DNA of 64,000 nucleotides, taken from NCBI RefSeq assembly GCF_048544455.1, contig NC_133537.1, positions 306,875,738 to 306,939,737 on the forward strand, given 5' to 3'. A program made the translations under genes and the position numbers. This document shows positions 49,340-60,292 of this stretch, in pieces. The DNA is from Silene latifolia. Taxonomy: Eukaryota; Streptophyta; Magnoliopsida; Caryophyllales; Caryophyllaceae. Under the pieces are notes generated by a model that was not told where the DNA came from, ran no database searches, and saw nothing but the letters and a program-made list of their open reading frames with translations. The first letter of the stretch is position 1; the number at the start of each line of letters is the position of its first letter.

Positions 49340-50690
49340 TTATCTTGGAGGCAAAATTGTAATTTCGCTACGCACACTTGTTCCCAAGAGCATTCCAATT
49401 TCAGCATTTTTGTCCCTTTTCTTTCCAATACTACTATTACCACCATCATCAGCGACACTACTTGTTGTTTCTGGAAGTACCCTTTCCTTGAACCCGCGTA
49501 AAATGGTTAGTAACTCATCACAATTAACAGGACTCTGTTCAACTAGTGACACACAAGTGAACATTTCTGACCACAATTCAGTCAGTTTGTTCTTCTGTGC
49601 ATCGACTGATCTGCAATCAGCAAGCAACTGCCCATCAGAATTGAAGATTGGCTGGCAGGTTGCTAGTTTTCTCCACCTATTAAGTAGGTATTCGCTTGGA
49701 ATTTTCTCAAAACCATAATCTTTAAGGACACAGAGAATATGTCGACAGAGTATTCCATGTCTTTCAAATTTCTTGCAATTGCATACGAGTTTCACTTCAG
49801 CTGTCTTATAACCTACCTTATAGTCTTTCTTTCTCTCACGATCCTTGACGTCTATGTAGAGAATTGCATGATTCTTATCTTTTTCTTTGTCCCCAATGGC
49901 ACATGTAAAGCATGCTGCTTTTATTTCCACTTTGAACTCCTCGAAAATTCTCGGAGTGTAGGTTTCTGCTGCATGCTTTTCTAGGTCTAGAGGAGTAGCC
50001 AAGTCAGGAAACGAGTATTTAGATTGTGCAATCAGTTTTGATTGAGCCCATCATTGTGTATCCATTGCACTCTCAAAGCGCATCCAAAATTCAACAAGGG
50101 TCAAATTGGATTAGTGAAATTACTAAAAAAAATGATTTTCTGACTCGGACCTCGAGGTTATTCTCATCAACCCTCCTAAGAACAAGTCACGAAAGTAAGC
50201 TGGAATCCAAAATTGTCTAATGCCATACTTTTCCTGAAGCCACTCATTATCCGACAACCCATGAGCTTCCACAATGGCTGTCCATCTTTCCTCAAATTCA
50301 GCAGGCTCCACATCTTCGCCCCCAAACACATGAGTTTATCTCTTTCAAAAACTCAGTTTCTTTACATATCACAAGCCCTACCTTCTCTGGAAACTTCTTC
50401 AATATGTGCCACATGCAATATCTATGTTGCACTTTATCTTTAAAGACTTTCTTAAGTCCTCGTTCTATCCCCAAATCTTCGTCAGTTATTATACACACAG
50501 GATAACGACCCCCCATATCTTCTAGGAATCTCGTAAATAACCAAGCAAATGACTCCTTGCTCTCATTAATAAGAAGCCCGGACCCAAAGGTCACACATCT
50601 CTTATGATGATCCACCCCTGTGAAAGGGGCGAATATCATTCTATACTTATTTTTCCTAAAGGTAGTGTTGTGGACAACGGGGGCCACGGG
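49340..50690 (-). pseudogene. FAR1/FRS-type Mutator-like transposase, 5'-truncated and frame-shifted
   Basis: Three frames in order. 50690-50298 is the MULE transposase core: NTTFRKNKYRMIFAPFTGVDHH, then ITDEDLGIERGLKKVF with an Asp, and the C/H pair HRYCMWHI. 50329-50123 holds ERWTAIVEAHGL, WIPAYFRDLFLGG and SRSESENHFF. 50002-49340 holds the SWIM zinc finger C-N-C...C-R-H (CNCKKFERHGILCRH). This is the FAR1/FHY3-related transposase architecture. The N-terminal DNA-binding domain and first catalytic Asp are missing because the reading stops at the Tat element boundary near 50680. At least two frameshifts make it inactive. It is convergent with the ULP1-like gene 2 kb away, an arrangement known from ULP1-carrying MULEs. 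Confidence 0.88.
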
Positions 50691-50724
50691 GGGCGCTTGG
50701 GAACCAGCGTTTGCATTTTTGTAT

Positions 50725-50737
50725 GGAGTCGCCACCA
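50725..50737 (-). promoter_or_regulatory. Primer-binding-site-like motif beside the Tat LTR
   Basis: The minus strand reads TGGTGGCGACTCC directly after the LTR end, the motif seen at Ogre/Tat primer sites. About 50 bp of Tat-like leader then meets the MULE transposase. A primer site is expected after a 5' LTR, not at the outer edge of a 3' LTR. Confidence 0.45.
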
Positions 50738-53064
50738 ATTTTTATGGGAAATTGGAACCGTTCGAATACCTCGTGTCATGTCAAGACACAAAGTAGAGAC
50801 ATGAACACTAAGCAATCGTTACCCTTAGCATTCTATGTCTAGAATGACTCTCGTGGATGCCAATGAACACGGGTGTTCACAGATATCTGGAGTAAGGGGT
50901 GAGGGTACGTATTAGGAAGCTCTTTTGATCGAACACCTAATCCCGCCCGCCTCGATAGCGGCCTCTACTAATGATTAGGGAAGTTATTCGTACTTGATAT
51001 ATCGTCGGCTATATGCATGCAATGCAACATCCAACGTTTTAATCCTAGCATGTGAGAATTAGACTAAGTCGGTGAACAATTAATTTAACATACAATTGGG
51101 TCGAAATAGGAATTTATGTTCAATTACATGTGAAAACATACAAATGATACAAGAAATATGATAAAGAAAATAAATAAAATTACAATAAAGAAAATTACAA
51201 TAATTACAATGAATTAGGCGATTTATGTCGAAAATACCTTCAAAACGGATAATTTGGAAAAACGAATAAAAGAATGAATTAACGAACAGATCAGAATGTG
51301 ATAATACGGATAATAGTTAATTATACGTATGCTAATTAAACTAGGTCAAGTAACAACGGAGTTCAGAGACAGAACCCATCCTGGAACAGCAGCAGTAGTC
51401 GCCCTCTGAAGAAGAGCGCGCCCGATTCTTTGCGTCATTCCAAGGGTGAGTTCTGGCTGTGAAGCCGGAACTGCAAATCGTTAATGTTCGTGGGTTAATT
51501 TAAGGATTGATTATGATATTTACTCGGATGGAAGTGATTAATAGATTATTTACATGTGATTAATGGTCATAAAAGCAATAAAACATGAATAAGACGGAAT
51601 TAAGATGGATTAATTACAGGAGTGAACAATATTAACAAGCTAAACAAATTAATTGGAATAAACCAAACATGACGAATTAATGAATAACATATGATGATAA
51701 ACAGATACAAATGTACCAACGATGAATTCCAGAAACTCAATATGAACAAATCGAATCTCTACAACCCGGATTGAATTTTAATGACGAAAACCCGCAAATA
51801 TTGGATTATAAGGGATTTAGGTCGGATTTATGATGATTAAAACATGTTAATGATGATGATTATAATATACATGTGAATTATATGCTACGATGATGAAGAA
51901 TTAACGGACAAATGAAACAAACAAAAGGATTTTGACGAATAACAGAGGACGAACGAAGAAGAAAGGAAGCAGGAACTGCGGCAGCCTCACGAAGAGGCGC
52001 AGCAGGTACTGCGCTCCTTCGAAGAGGCGCAACAGTTGCTGCGTCCTTTCTCGACGGTTATCTACTGGAAATCCGTAAAAAGAGGTTTTAAAGCATAGTT
52101 TTAGAAATCGGTTTTAATGGTATTTTCGACATAAACCTTACAATTGATGATGATACAAAAGGTAAATACAATAAATAAAGTAGAGTTTATACACCCTCAG
52201 ACTTACATGTTGACGAAACGAGAAGGACTAAGATATCGATTAGTGATGCTCGACGCGAATGCAAAGAAAGTGCCCTCGTAAGAGGAAAACGATTAAGTTA
52301 ATTAAGTTGATTGATGTGTAGTTGGTCAAATTGGTCGGTCAAGCAAACGGGGAGGCTGGTACTTAGAAGGAACCGAGCTCACGTGGTCCAAAGTTCAAGC
52401 ACGTAGACGCCAAAAAGTAAGAACAAAGTCTAGAATGCAAAGGGAGAAGAGAAGGGCGGACACTCGCGTGAGAAATATGAGGAGCGAAGGCTCCTATTTA
52501 TACTAATCACGTGAAGGAATTAGGGTTTCGGAGACTCTTTGGATGTGAATCTCGGAAAGATATGAAAAAGATACGAGAAATACGCAGAAAAGGGCCTGGG
52601 AAGAGGCGCAGCAGCCACTGCGTCTCTTGGAAGAGGCGCAGCACCTGTTGCGTCTGTTCCCAAGTGGTTTCCTCCTGCGGAAGAAAGATTTCCGTGTTTG
52701 AGTTATGGTAGGACGAAAATAATTCGGTTTTCCTTAATATCTTATGTGAATATTACGGGAAATTGTTTACTAAAAGATAAAAATTATGAAATATGGAATA
52801 GAAATATCAGGAACATTCGAACATTCGACTCGGGATTTAACGGTTATCGAGAAAATGGAGACGGTTTTAGGCCCGGACTCCGATTGTACTCTAATTATCT
52901 TGTCAAACGACCGTATCGGGACGTAGATGACAACTAAGAGGTAGACATTAATATTTGAGCAATCACTTGACGATAATCTTACGAATGGTCACAAATCGTT
53001 CCGCGTAGCAAACATGCGGCCCAATCATCACCGGGTGGTTTGTGAGAGGTGCGAAATGAGGTAT
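50738..53064 (-). repeat. LTR of the Tat element, about 2.3 kb
   Basis: The right edge is set by the purine tract at 53065-53080. The left edge is set by a TGGTGGCGACTCC-type primer-site motif starting near 50737. A TATA box (AGTATAAATAGG on minus, 52493-52504) with the GAAGAGGCGCAGCA palindrome module about 95 bp upstream (52600-52660) marks U3. Further copies of the module lie at about 51405-51440 and 51991-52050. Exact ends are uncertain because the partner LTR is outside the window. Confidence 0.6.
52493..52504 (-). promoter_or_regulatory. TATA box of the Tat LTR
   Basis: AGTATAAATAGG on the minus strand, followed by a C/T-rich leader. It shares the core AGTATAAATAG with the promoter of the antisense DUF7745-like gene at 58161. 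Confidence 0.7.
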
Positions 53065-54130
53065 CTGAGCCCCCACTTTGACCGAGGCTTGGACAAGGCG
53101 AAAGTCAAAGTATAGCCATCAGGTCAATCGAAGATTACAACCTGACGACTATGGCGACGCGAGGCGGCTCAAGGGGTCTGAGCCAAGGACCTGTCGTCGG
53201 GAACATTTTAGAGTCTGTCGACTATCGGGGAGGGTCGTTTAAAGTCCATTAGACTACGTAAGGAGGCTCGCCAGCCATAAGAAGAGACCATACCTGAGAC
53301 TTCTTTCTCGAGATGCTTCCGGGGGTGCATAGGAGCTAAGGTTAAGCATGGGAGCTAAGGGTAAGACCTAAAAGATAAGTAAGGATTTGCTAGGGTGTGG
53401 GGCCCTAAAGGAAAGCATTGACGGGAAGGAGGCCTAAAGTAAGTTCAACTTAAGGGATAACTGAAGGTTGGGTATAGGAACTCTATTGGTTTGGGAATTT
53501 GAAGGCTTATGAACGTACAAGGGATTGGGATCCTATAGTTAAAAAAATCCTAATTTCGGGTTTACGAACCTAAGAAAGAAGGCTTTGGGTTTGGTAACTT
53601 CTGGAGAACGACACCTTTGTCGCACCCCACGGAGAAACAAGAAATATTGTGAGTAGCAGGACACAGGCGGGAACTGCTGAGGAGAAAACTGCTTGGGTAG
53701 TCTTCGGGAAATAATTGCGAGTAGCAGGACACAGGCGGGAACTGCTGAGGGGAAATCTGCTTAGGTAGATGTCAATCCTCACGTCTTGAGAGGGACAGTA
53801 CGTCCGCTTACTCTCGCTGGAGACATGATTAGGAATTATTCTTCTTGTCATGAGAGGGAAAGTATATCCGCTTACTCTCGCTGGAGACATAATGAAGGTG
53901 TGTCGAATTCTGTGAAGAAACAAATGCTCGTTACGACAAGTAAAAGGTCTTGGAAGGAATAAATAATGTGCGACAGTCTGCTGCGGGCTTGGAAATGCGG
54001 GCCGGAACGAAAGAAAAATCGTCAAACGGACCAGAAGAACAAAATAGCATCGGGGAAGAGGCGCACCAAAGATGGGCCCACAAATAACGAACTCATAACG
54101 AATTTTTGAAAATCCGTATGGAGGGAACAA
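53065..54130 (-). other. 3' UTR of the Tat element with purine tract and tandem repeats
   Basis: The purine tract CAAAGTGGGGGCTCAG (minus, 53065-53080) borders the LTR. Two adjacent tandem duplications follow: a 68-bp unit (53651-53718, 53719-53786) with GAGTAGCAGGACACAGGCGG, and a 64-bp unit (53788-53851, 53852-53890 partial) with CCGCTTACTCTCGCTGGAGA. Repeat-rich 3' UTRs are a known Tat feature. The 192-codon open frame at 53570-54148 is not supported as a gene. Confidence 0.65.
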
Positions 54131-54131
54131 A

Positions 54132-54192
54132 AGGAAGAGGCGCAGCAAGAGCTGCGTCTCTTGGAAGAGCGCGCGCCGCTTTCGCGTCTATT
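54132..54192. promoter_or_regulatory. GC-rich palindromic module upstream of the PMD gene
   Basis: GAAGAGGCGCAGCAAGAGCT followed by GCGTCTCTTGGAAGAGCGCG. It is the same module as at 52600-52660 and 58055-58120, and ends 139 bp before the PMD ATG. No clear TATA box is seen between it and the ATG. Confidence 0.6.
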
Positions 54193-54330
54193 CCCCAAAT
54201 TGGTTTTTCTGCGTAAAAACGCGAAAATCAGGAGGCTTTGTTCATTATTATTCGAAACACAAATCACTCATTTTCTCTCTCAAATCTTCACCATTTCCGC
54301 TAAGGTTTGATCCAAAAGCTTGCATTAAAC

Positions 54331-57300
54331 ATGACTAATCGAGGTATGTGTCTCAATCTTGCATTAATCGTCTATATTTGTCCAATTTTGAGCCGAAAAA
54401 CCTAGGGTTTATGACGGCTTTTGATCGAAAATTTGGGGCTTTTCCCCCAAACGCATTTGCCTTGTCAAATTGACATTAGAAATGGATAGTAGGTAATATT
54501 AGGAACATAACCATGTGTTTGTCTCGAATTTTCATCAAGTTTTGAGCCTTCGAGTGAAATTTGAGACGGTTTTACAGCTAAACCGTAAATTGCTTCGAAA
54601 ATAGCCTTAGGATTGCCCATTTGCGATGAAACTTGATATTTGGGATACTTGAATGATGGGTAAGCTTTCTACCATCTCGGAATTTTGGTTTGTGACAGCT
54701 TTTTCAGGACACTTTTCTAGGGCATAATCGCTATTATGACGAAATCCTGCCGGAATTTCGACTCGAACCCGGAACTAGGCTTCAAATTAGGCTTGACTTG
54801 ACCCAAATTACCACATGAGTGATCGGGTAGGTGGGAATATGGCCAAGGATGGCGGGAAAAGAGCGGTTTCAGGGCTTTGAAGGCTCGAAAATCCCTTAAC
54901 CAAGGCTCGTCGTCACGTGACGCGGCCTATACTTACTTTAATGCAAGTGATGAGGCTTCTACTTCTGGGAGAGCTCCCATGGAGATCGACGCTGCTACTG
55001 TCGAGGAGGCTTTAGAGCAGGCCTTCACCGCTGCCGTGATGGCTGCTGGGGACGAGTTTCACGAGGAGGAGGTCGTCGAGGAGGAGGAGGCCCCGAGACG
55101 GGCCAACGTCGGACGAGGAGGTCGCCAGCTGAGAGGGGCTCCTGCGTGGGTTGAGACTTGGGAGAGCAGGCACCTGGTGTGGGCTGCAGAGGGTCACCTG
55201 TCCTACAGAACGGTGAAGAGTTTGGTAAATAGGAATTCACTACTCATTACTCATCCTCTTTCATTTATTTGTTCAAATTTCTTTCAAATTTCATTCAAAA
55301 CTAAAGATAGCTTTGTTTCAAATCACCATAGGAGGCCGGGAACATCAGGTCGTTCTCGGGTTACACGACAGCGATGGAGCACTACGAGCGGCTGTCGGCG
55401 GAGGAGAGGGCCATGATCGAGCGTGGAGAATTCGGTCCTTTGGTGCAGGTCTGGAGGGACATCGCGAAGAGGAAGTTGCGGGCTAACCTTAGCCTGGTTC
55501 GCGCTTTCTTGGACCGATTCTGGGATACGACTTCTACGTTTCACATGCCTTTTGGTGAGGTAGGAGTCACTCTGGAGGACTACGGCATGATTTCTGGTCT
55601 GCCGTGTGGGACCGAGGAGGTGGAGTGGCCGGAGATTGCCATGAGGGCGGACTCGGCCGAGGCGAGGAGATTGATCGGCTGGAACTTGTCGCCGAAGGCT
55701 GTTACAGTGCCGGGCTTGATACCTAGTTCTTACGTTCGAGACTACTTTGCGGGGAAGACCCCGGCGCTGGTGACGATTGACGGGAGAGAGACGGCTCCTC
55801 CTCCCTGTACAGCTGAGCAGAGGGCTCGTCTGTGGCTCTGGTGGTTTCTGTCTTCGATTTACCTCGGAGACAAGGGCGAGAGGCTATCGGCGAAGCTTCT
55901 TCCCTTCCTTTCTGACCTGAGTTCCCTAGGACGTTGGGACTGGGTCACTGCTGGTTTTGCGGTCCTCATCCGCTTCATGAGGGCCATGGTTCGTCCGAAG
56001 CTGATGGAGAAGGGGACTTCTCCTGGTGCTGTCGGACCTGGACTACTGCTGGAGGTATGAACCTTCCTTTAGACCTAAGTTAATTCTTCTTCTTTATCGA
56101 ATCACGAAAGATCGTCATTGATTATTTTGCTTTACAGGCGTGGGTGTACTCCTACTTCCCGAGTCTCGCGCCCAAGAGGAAGGAGCCGCTGGAGAGGGCC
56201 TATCCCGTGGTGAGGGATTGGGTGATGTGCCGAACGAAGAGCAAGCGTTCTTCTCACAACGTCTACCGGCGGGACGTGAACGCTCTTCAGCTGAGCAGCG
56301 TGAGTATCTCACTTATATTTACTTGCTTCTTATATTTGTTTTTAATTGATCGTAGGAATGATCCTTGTTTATCTTGTCACAGTGGGTGCCCAGACCTTGG
56401 GCGGAGTACGCTGGAGCGCCTCCTTTCGTGGCTGAGGTCCTTCGACCTAGGAGCTCGAGCCGACTGCTGTTGAGGACGTCGATGGGCCCTGTGTGGTACT
56501 TGGGTGAGCGCTTGGCTCGTCAGTGCTCGCGGGGCGTGTTGACGGTTCCTGTCGATCCTCCTAGGACGATGTTTAGGGAGCCTTCTGAGGCTGAGAGGGA
56601 GGCGGACTTGGCTAGTGCCAGTGGCGACGCCCTTCTTCTTCCTGGCGAGGACTACTCGGCGTTCCTTTACGGGAGGTTGGCGTACTGGCCGGTAGTGGTG
56701 AGTATCTTTTACTTTTCCTCTTGATTCGATTTTTAGAATTATGATGAAAGATCATCGATTAATGAGAACCACTTGTCTTTGCAGGAGGTCGAGGCGGCGG
56801 GCATCGAGTCCCCAGAGTACCCCGAGACCATCAAGTACACTGACGCGACCGGGAGGACGACGATCTCCGAGCTGCGTGACTTTGACGTAGCTGTGACGGA
56901 TCTTGCTGGACGATGGCAAGATCTCGATTCGGAGGGTGAGCCTCTAACTGGTATATCCTTTGTGTAAGAACACATTTGATTGAGTTTGTTCAATTGTTGA
57001 GAATTTCTTTTTGAAAATGCAGGTTGCGCCGTCTCGGTTTGTGGCGTTGTGGAGGGTGGCCAACCGGCTGCGAGCTACTACCGTCGAGGCACTTGTCGGC
57101 GGTCGAGGTCGTCAGGTATGAACCTTACGCCTATTTCCTTTTTGATTTTTGATTTCCTGATTTTGCTTGAAACGATTGACACGAGCCAATTTATTGTTTA
57201 CAGGGTGACCGCGGGCTGGAGCGAGAGTTGACCCAGTCTCGAGAGGAGACAGCTCGCTTGTTGAGGGAGCTCGAGGTTCGGGACGCCGAGATCGCCGTTC

Positions 57301-57341
57301 TTGTGACGAGAGTTGCAGAGTTGGAGGGCGCCCAACAGTAG
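54331..57341 (+). CDS. Plant mobile domain (PMD) protein, eight-exon gene, antisense in the Tat element
   Basis: ATG at 54331 with an AG|GTATGT donor. Later exons by GT-AG and frame: ?-55224 (open from about 54848), 55332-56054, 56138-56299, 56383-56697, 56785 to about 56961, 57023-57115, 57204-57341 (TAG). Introns 2-7 are all phase 0, and I see no stop or shift in about 650 codons. The PMD signature is FLDRFWDTTSTFHMPFGEVGVTL then EDYGMISGLPCG (exon 3). WLWWFLSSIYLGD and YVRDYFAGK follow, then WVYSYFPSL (exon 4) and WVPRPWAEYAG (exon 5). The N-terminus is acidic (EEEVVEEEEAP). The C-terminus (exon 8) is a predicted coiled coil (RELEVRDAEIAVLVTRVAEL). Cellular PMD proteins (MAIN/MAIL) act in the nucleus in silencing and genome stability; this TE-borne relative's role is unknown. 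Exon 1-2 joining is uncertain. Confidence 0.78.
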
Positions 57342-58054
57342 TTTTGTGTAGCTTTTGTCGTATTTTGCACATTTGTACATTTGGACATTGATTTTGAACA
57401 TTTTTTGGACTTTGCTTGGGGCTCGAGCCCCCAGTTTGTACATTTCCTTCGTTTGGTATATATATGACGGCCTGAGTGCCTTTGCTGCTGGATTGTGTTG
57501 CTTGTATCTGCAGGTTAGTTTCGAACAGGTTTGGTAGATGACGGTTTACGCCGTCATACTGCCGAAATTTACATAGAAAACACGCAAAGCATACATTTAT
57601 ATATACATATGGCCTTAATTAGCGCAAAATGAGAGACTCAAAAGAATGCAAAAAATGCAAAGAATGCAAAAATTTTGCCGGAAATGACCGGACGGTAGGG
57701 AGGGTTACCCCCTAAAAAAAGAAAAAAATAGAGATCTATAAGTTTAGAAATGCAGAAATGAAATTAAGAAATAGAAATCAATATATAAATGTTGAAATTC
57801 GTTAAAATAAATGAATTTAAATGAAAATTATTTCCTAAAATGAAAATGAAATTTATTTCCTAAAATGAAAATATACAAGTGTGATAAAATGGCAGAAATG
57901 TCGATGTTGCCTCAAAATGAGTGCCCGCGAAATTAGGAAACCTGAAACATGGTAATCTTCCCGTATTTACCAAAATAATAACCCGTAGGAATAGGAAATT
58001 ATTCGTCATGGAATTAGAAAAGATCCAACGCGGAAAATCACAGAAGTGAAGCTG
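57342..58054. other. Spacer between the two antisense genes
   Basis: Holds the PMD 3' UTR, a GGGGCTCGAGCCCC palindrome (57418-57431), a TTTACGCC-type short inverted repeat (GACGGTTTACGCCGTC, about 57539), and AT-rich, A-rich sequence with tandem AATTATTTCCTAAAATGAAA (about 57826-57870). No ORF. Confidence 0.6.
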
Positions 58055-58170
58055 AGGAAGAGGCGCAGCATGAGCTGCGTCCCTTTGAAGAGAGGCGCGG
58101 CCAGTCTTTGCTGCTGTTCCAAGTGTCTGTCTGTTCGACGGATTTTTGGAAACAGAAATTAGTATAAATA
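58055..58170 (+). promoter_or_regulatory. Promoter of the DUF7745-like gene: palindromic module plus TATA box
   Basis: GAGGAAGAGGCGCAGCATGA then GCTGCGTCCCTTTGAAGAGA (58055-58100) is followed about 60 bp later by AGTATAAATAG (58161-58171) and, 87 bp further, the ATG. The TATA core is identical over 11 bp to the LTR TATA (52493-52504, minus), and the same module precedes that one. Confidence 0.65.
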
Positions 58171-58257
58171 GAAACGTCGATGGAGCTTTTATTCACACAA
58201 ATCTTCCGTCTCTTCTTCGTCTATTTGCTTAAAACTCTCAAAATAAATTTTTTCATC

Positions 58258-59743
58258 ATGAATACTTTGGAGATCCGCTTGAAGGAATGGACCAACGAAT
58301 TTTCAAATATGGAGAAGCATGATATGGGCTCTTATAATTTTGGATCGTTGTGGAGTTTGAAACTCATCAAGTTTGTTAAACCATTCTTGGATGCTTGCCT
58401 TGACTATTGGGACCCGAACTACCATGTTTTTGCGTTCCCTGAAGGTGATATTTGCCCATTTCCTGAAGAAATTGCTGCTATTGGTGGGTGGGACCCCGAA
58501 CACTTGCCCGCCATTCCTTCTACTTCTCAAGGGTATAAGAGCAAATTTAGAGATTTGCTTGGATTGACTAGGCTTGAGGTGGACCGCCTAGTTACCTCAA
58601 AAGGCGTGAGAATGTTGGACTTCATAGATCGATTCATCAACAGGGCCGACCCCACCGTTTCTCATGTTGCTAGGTGAAGGGCATTTGGCTTTTGTTTGTT
58701 GCATGTGTATGTCTTCCAAGGGCATGTTGATGAAGACTTGAGAGGTGATCCCCGTCTTTTGGGCCTTGTTGAGCAGATGGAGCTGCGCAGGAGCCCAGCT
58801 TGCCTATGCTTAGGAGAGATTATTTTGGGCTTGGATAATAGGAAATCCAACCGTGATCTGCCGTTCTTGGGGAGTCCCGTCATTTTGCAGGTAAAAGACA
58901 CCCTTTTTTTTTTTTTTTCTTTCTTTTTTTTTTTTTTTTTTGATGTCTAATACCCGCTTTTGGTAGGTTTGGCTTATGGAACGGCTCCGATTGATCGAGC
59001 CCCCAGTTCATGCGCTTTCCTATCATGCCCGCTCGATTGCGATGAGGACAAGGTTGTATATGGTGGACTTCACGCGGGTTTGTGATTACTGGAAGAACAA
59101 GCTGAAGAGTGATGATGGCCCGTTGATCAGGTGGGTCGTACCGTGGTGGCACCTCAAGTCCGTCACTGGAGTGTCTTCTTTGGATCCCACTAGGTCCGTG
59201 CGCATTCGTGGGTTGGAGTTTATGGTGTGCATCTTCCCGGAAAGACTGATGAGACAAGTTGGGCTGAAACAGACTATCCCGAGGCTTGATACCGTCCCGC
59301 AGACTGCTATGGCACTTACTACGGAGAGCCGAAGATAGTGGGCCATTAAATGGGCCCAAAGAAACATGTGGTTCTTGAGTTTCTCTGCCAATGCTTTATG
59401 GGTGTCGGATTCTTATCTGAGATGGAGAAAGGCTACTACTCCGGAAGAGCGCGAGAAATTGAGGAAGCGCGAGCCCGTTGATTACAAGATGCGCGAAGTA
59501 GAGAAAGAGAAAGAGAAGCACCTGACAGAGGGAGAAGAAGAAGCCGGGTTTCAAGTTGTTCATCCTTCGAAGAAACCAAAGACTACTCCTGTCGCAGAAA
59601 AGGTGATTGGGAAGAATGGAAAAGCAAGGCCTCGAGAAAGACCGTTGGTGATTAGGTCTGAAGTGGCGCAAGAGCGTCCGGCTCGAGGTCGTGACAAGAA
59701 ATACGACAAGAATGACAAGGGCAAGGGGAAGATGGAAGAATAG
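58258..59743 (+). pseudogene. DUF7745-like gene (PMD-related), antisense in the Tat element, two in-frame stops
   Basis: Two exons, 58258-58890 (GCAG|GTAAAA donor, phase 0) and 58967-59743 (acceptor TTGGTAG), about 470 codons. Exon 1 has the family core FLDACLDYWDPNYHVFAFPE, EEIAAIGGWDPEHLP and VRMLDFIDRFINR. Exon 2 has WLMERLRLIEPP, PLIRWVVPWWHL and RLMRQVGLKQTIPRL, then a Lys/Glu-rich basic tail (MREVEKEKEKHL, GKGKMEE). In-frame TGA at 58675-58677 and TAG at 59336-59338 interrupt it; both fit single C-to-T changes, and the frame is otherwise clean. Related ORFs occur in Ogre/Tat elements; the function is unknown. The intron contains a T-rich tract (about 58904-58941). Confidence 0.75.
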
Positions 59744-60292
59744 CCCGAGTCTTTATTATTATTATTTGATTATTATTATTATTATTGTTGTAATAAAAAG
59801 GTGGGGTTTTTAGAATCCTAGCCTATTCTATTTTTATTATGTAGCGTACTATTATTATTAGAAAATGAATGAAATAAAAAAGGTTAAATGGTTATGAAAC
59901 CGTTGTGATTTTCTATTTATTATTCTTGTCGAATTTCAAATGCAATGCAAATGTCCTTCTATTTACATTTTAGATATAATGGGTTGAATCCCGTGAAGGA
60001 TTGCCTACGTATTCACTTAAAAAGCGAAATCAAACCCTTGCGCGTAGTTCGAGTAAATGTAAAAGAATAATTGTTCGAAGCAAGAGCTTGTAATGAACTT
60101 TAGAAAAGAAGCATGAGCTTTTGCTTACTCTGAAGGTGCGAATTTAGTTTTTTTTGATGATATGAGGATGACGAACTTGTCAAAATGCAAGAGCACAGTG
60201 ACATTAGCTTATTTCAGCTTGGCCAGGGGCCGATTATTTAGTGCCACAAGAGCGACACGTGAGGTTACGCGAGGCGCGTTTTTGTTCCTATT
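59744..60292. other. Spacer between antisense gene and pol end
   Basis: Contains an ATT trinucleotide repeat (about 59752-59790) and AT-rich sequence that would serve as the 3' UTR of the convergent transcripts. No gene seen. Confidence 0.6.

Noticed and set aside
53570-54148. 192-codon minus-strand ORF in the Tat 3' UTR
   Set aside because: Spans the tandem duplications and palindrome module and shows no domain or codon bias.
55012-55544. Minus-strand ORFs opposite the PMD exons
   Set aside because: Shadows of the GC-rich PMD coding frame; no domain, and the plus-strand frame explains the sequence.
57419-57440. Second purine-tract-like sequence (AAACTGGGGGCTCGAGCC, minus) after the PMD gene, as the true LTR border
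   Set aside because: It is part of a GGGGCTCGAGCCCC palindrome. No LTR-like ends or TATA follow before the PMD exons. Kept in mind as support for a two-element alternative.
58675-58677. In-frame TGA as programmed readthrough or recoding in the DUF7745-like gene
   Set aside because: A second in-frame TAG lies downstream and there is no readthrough context. Simple loss by C-to-T change is more economical.
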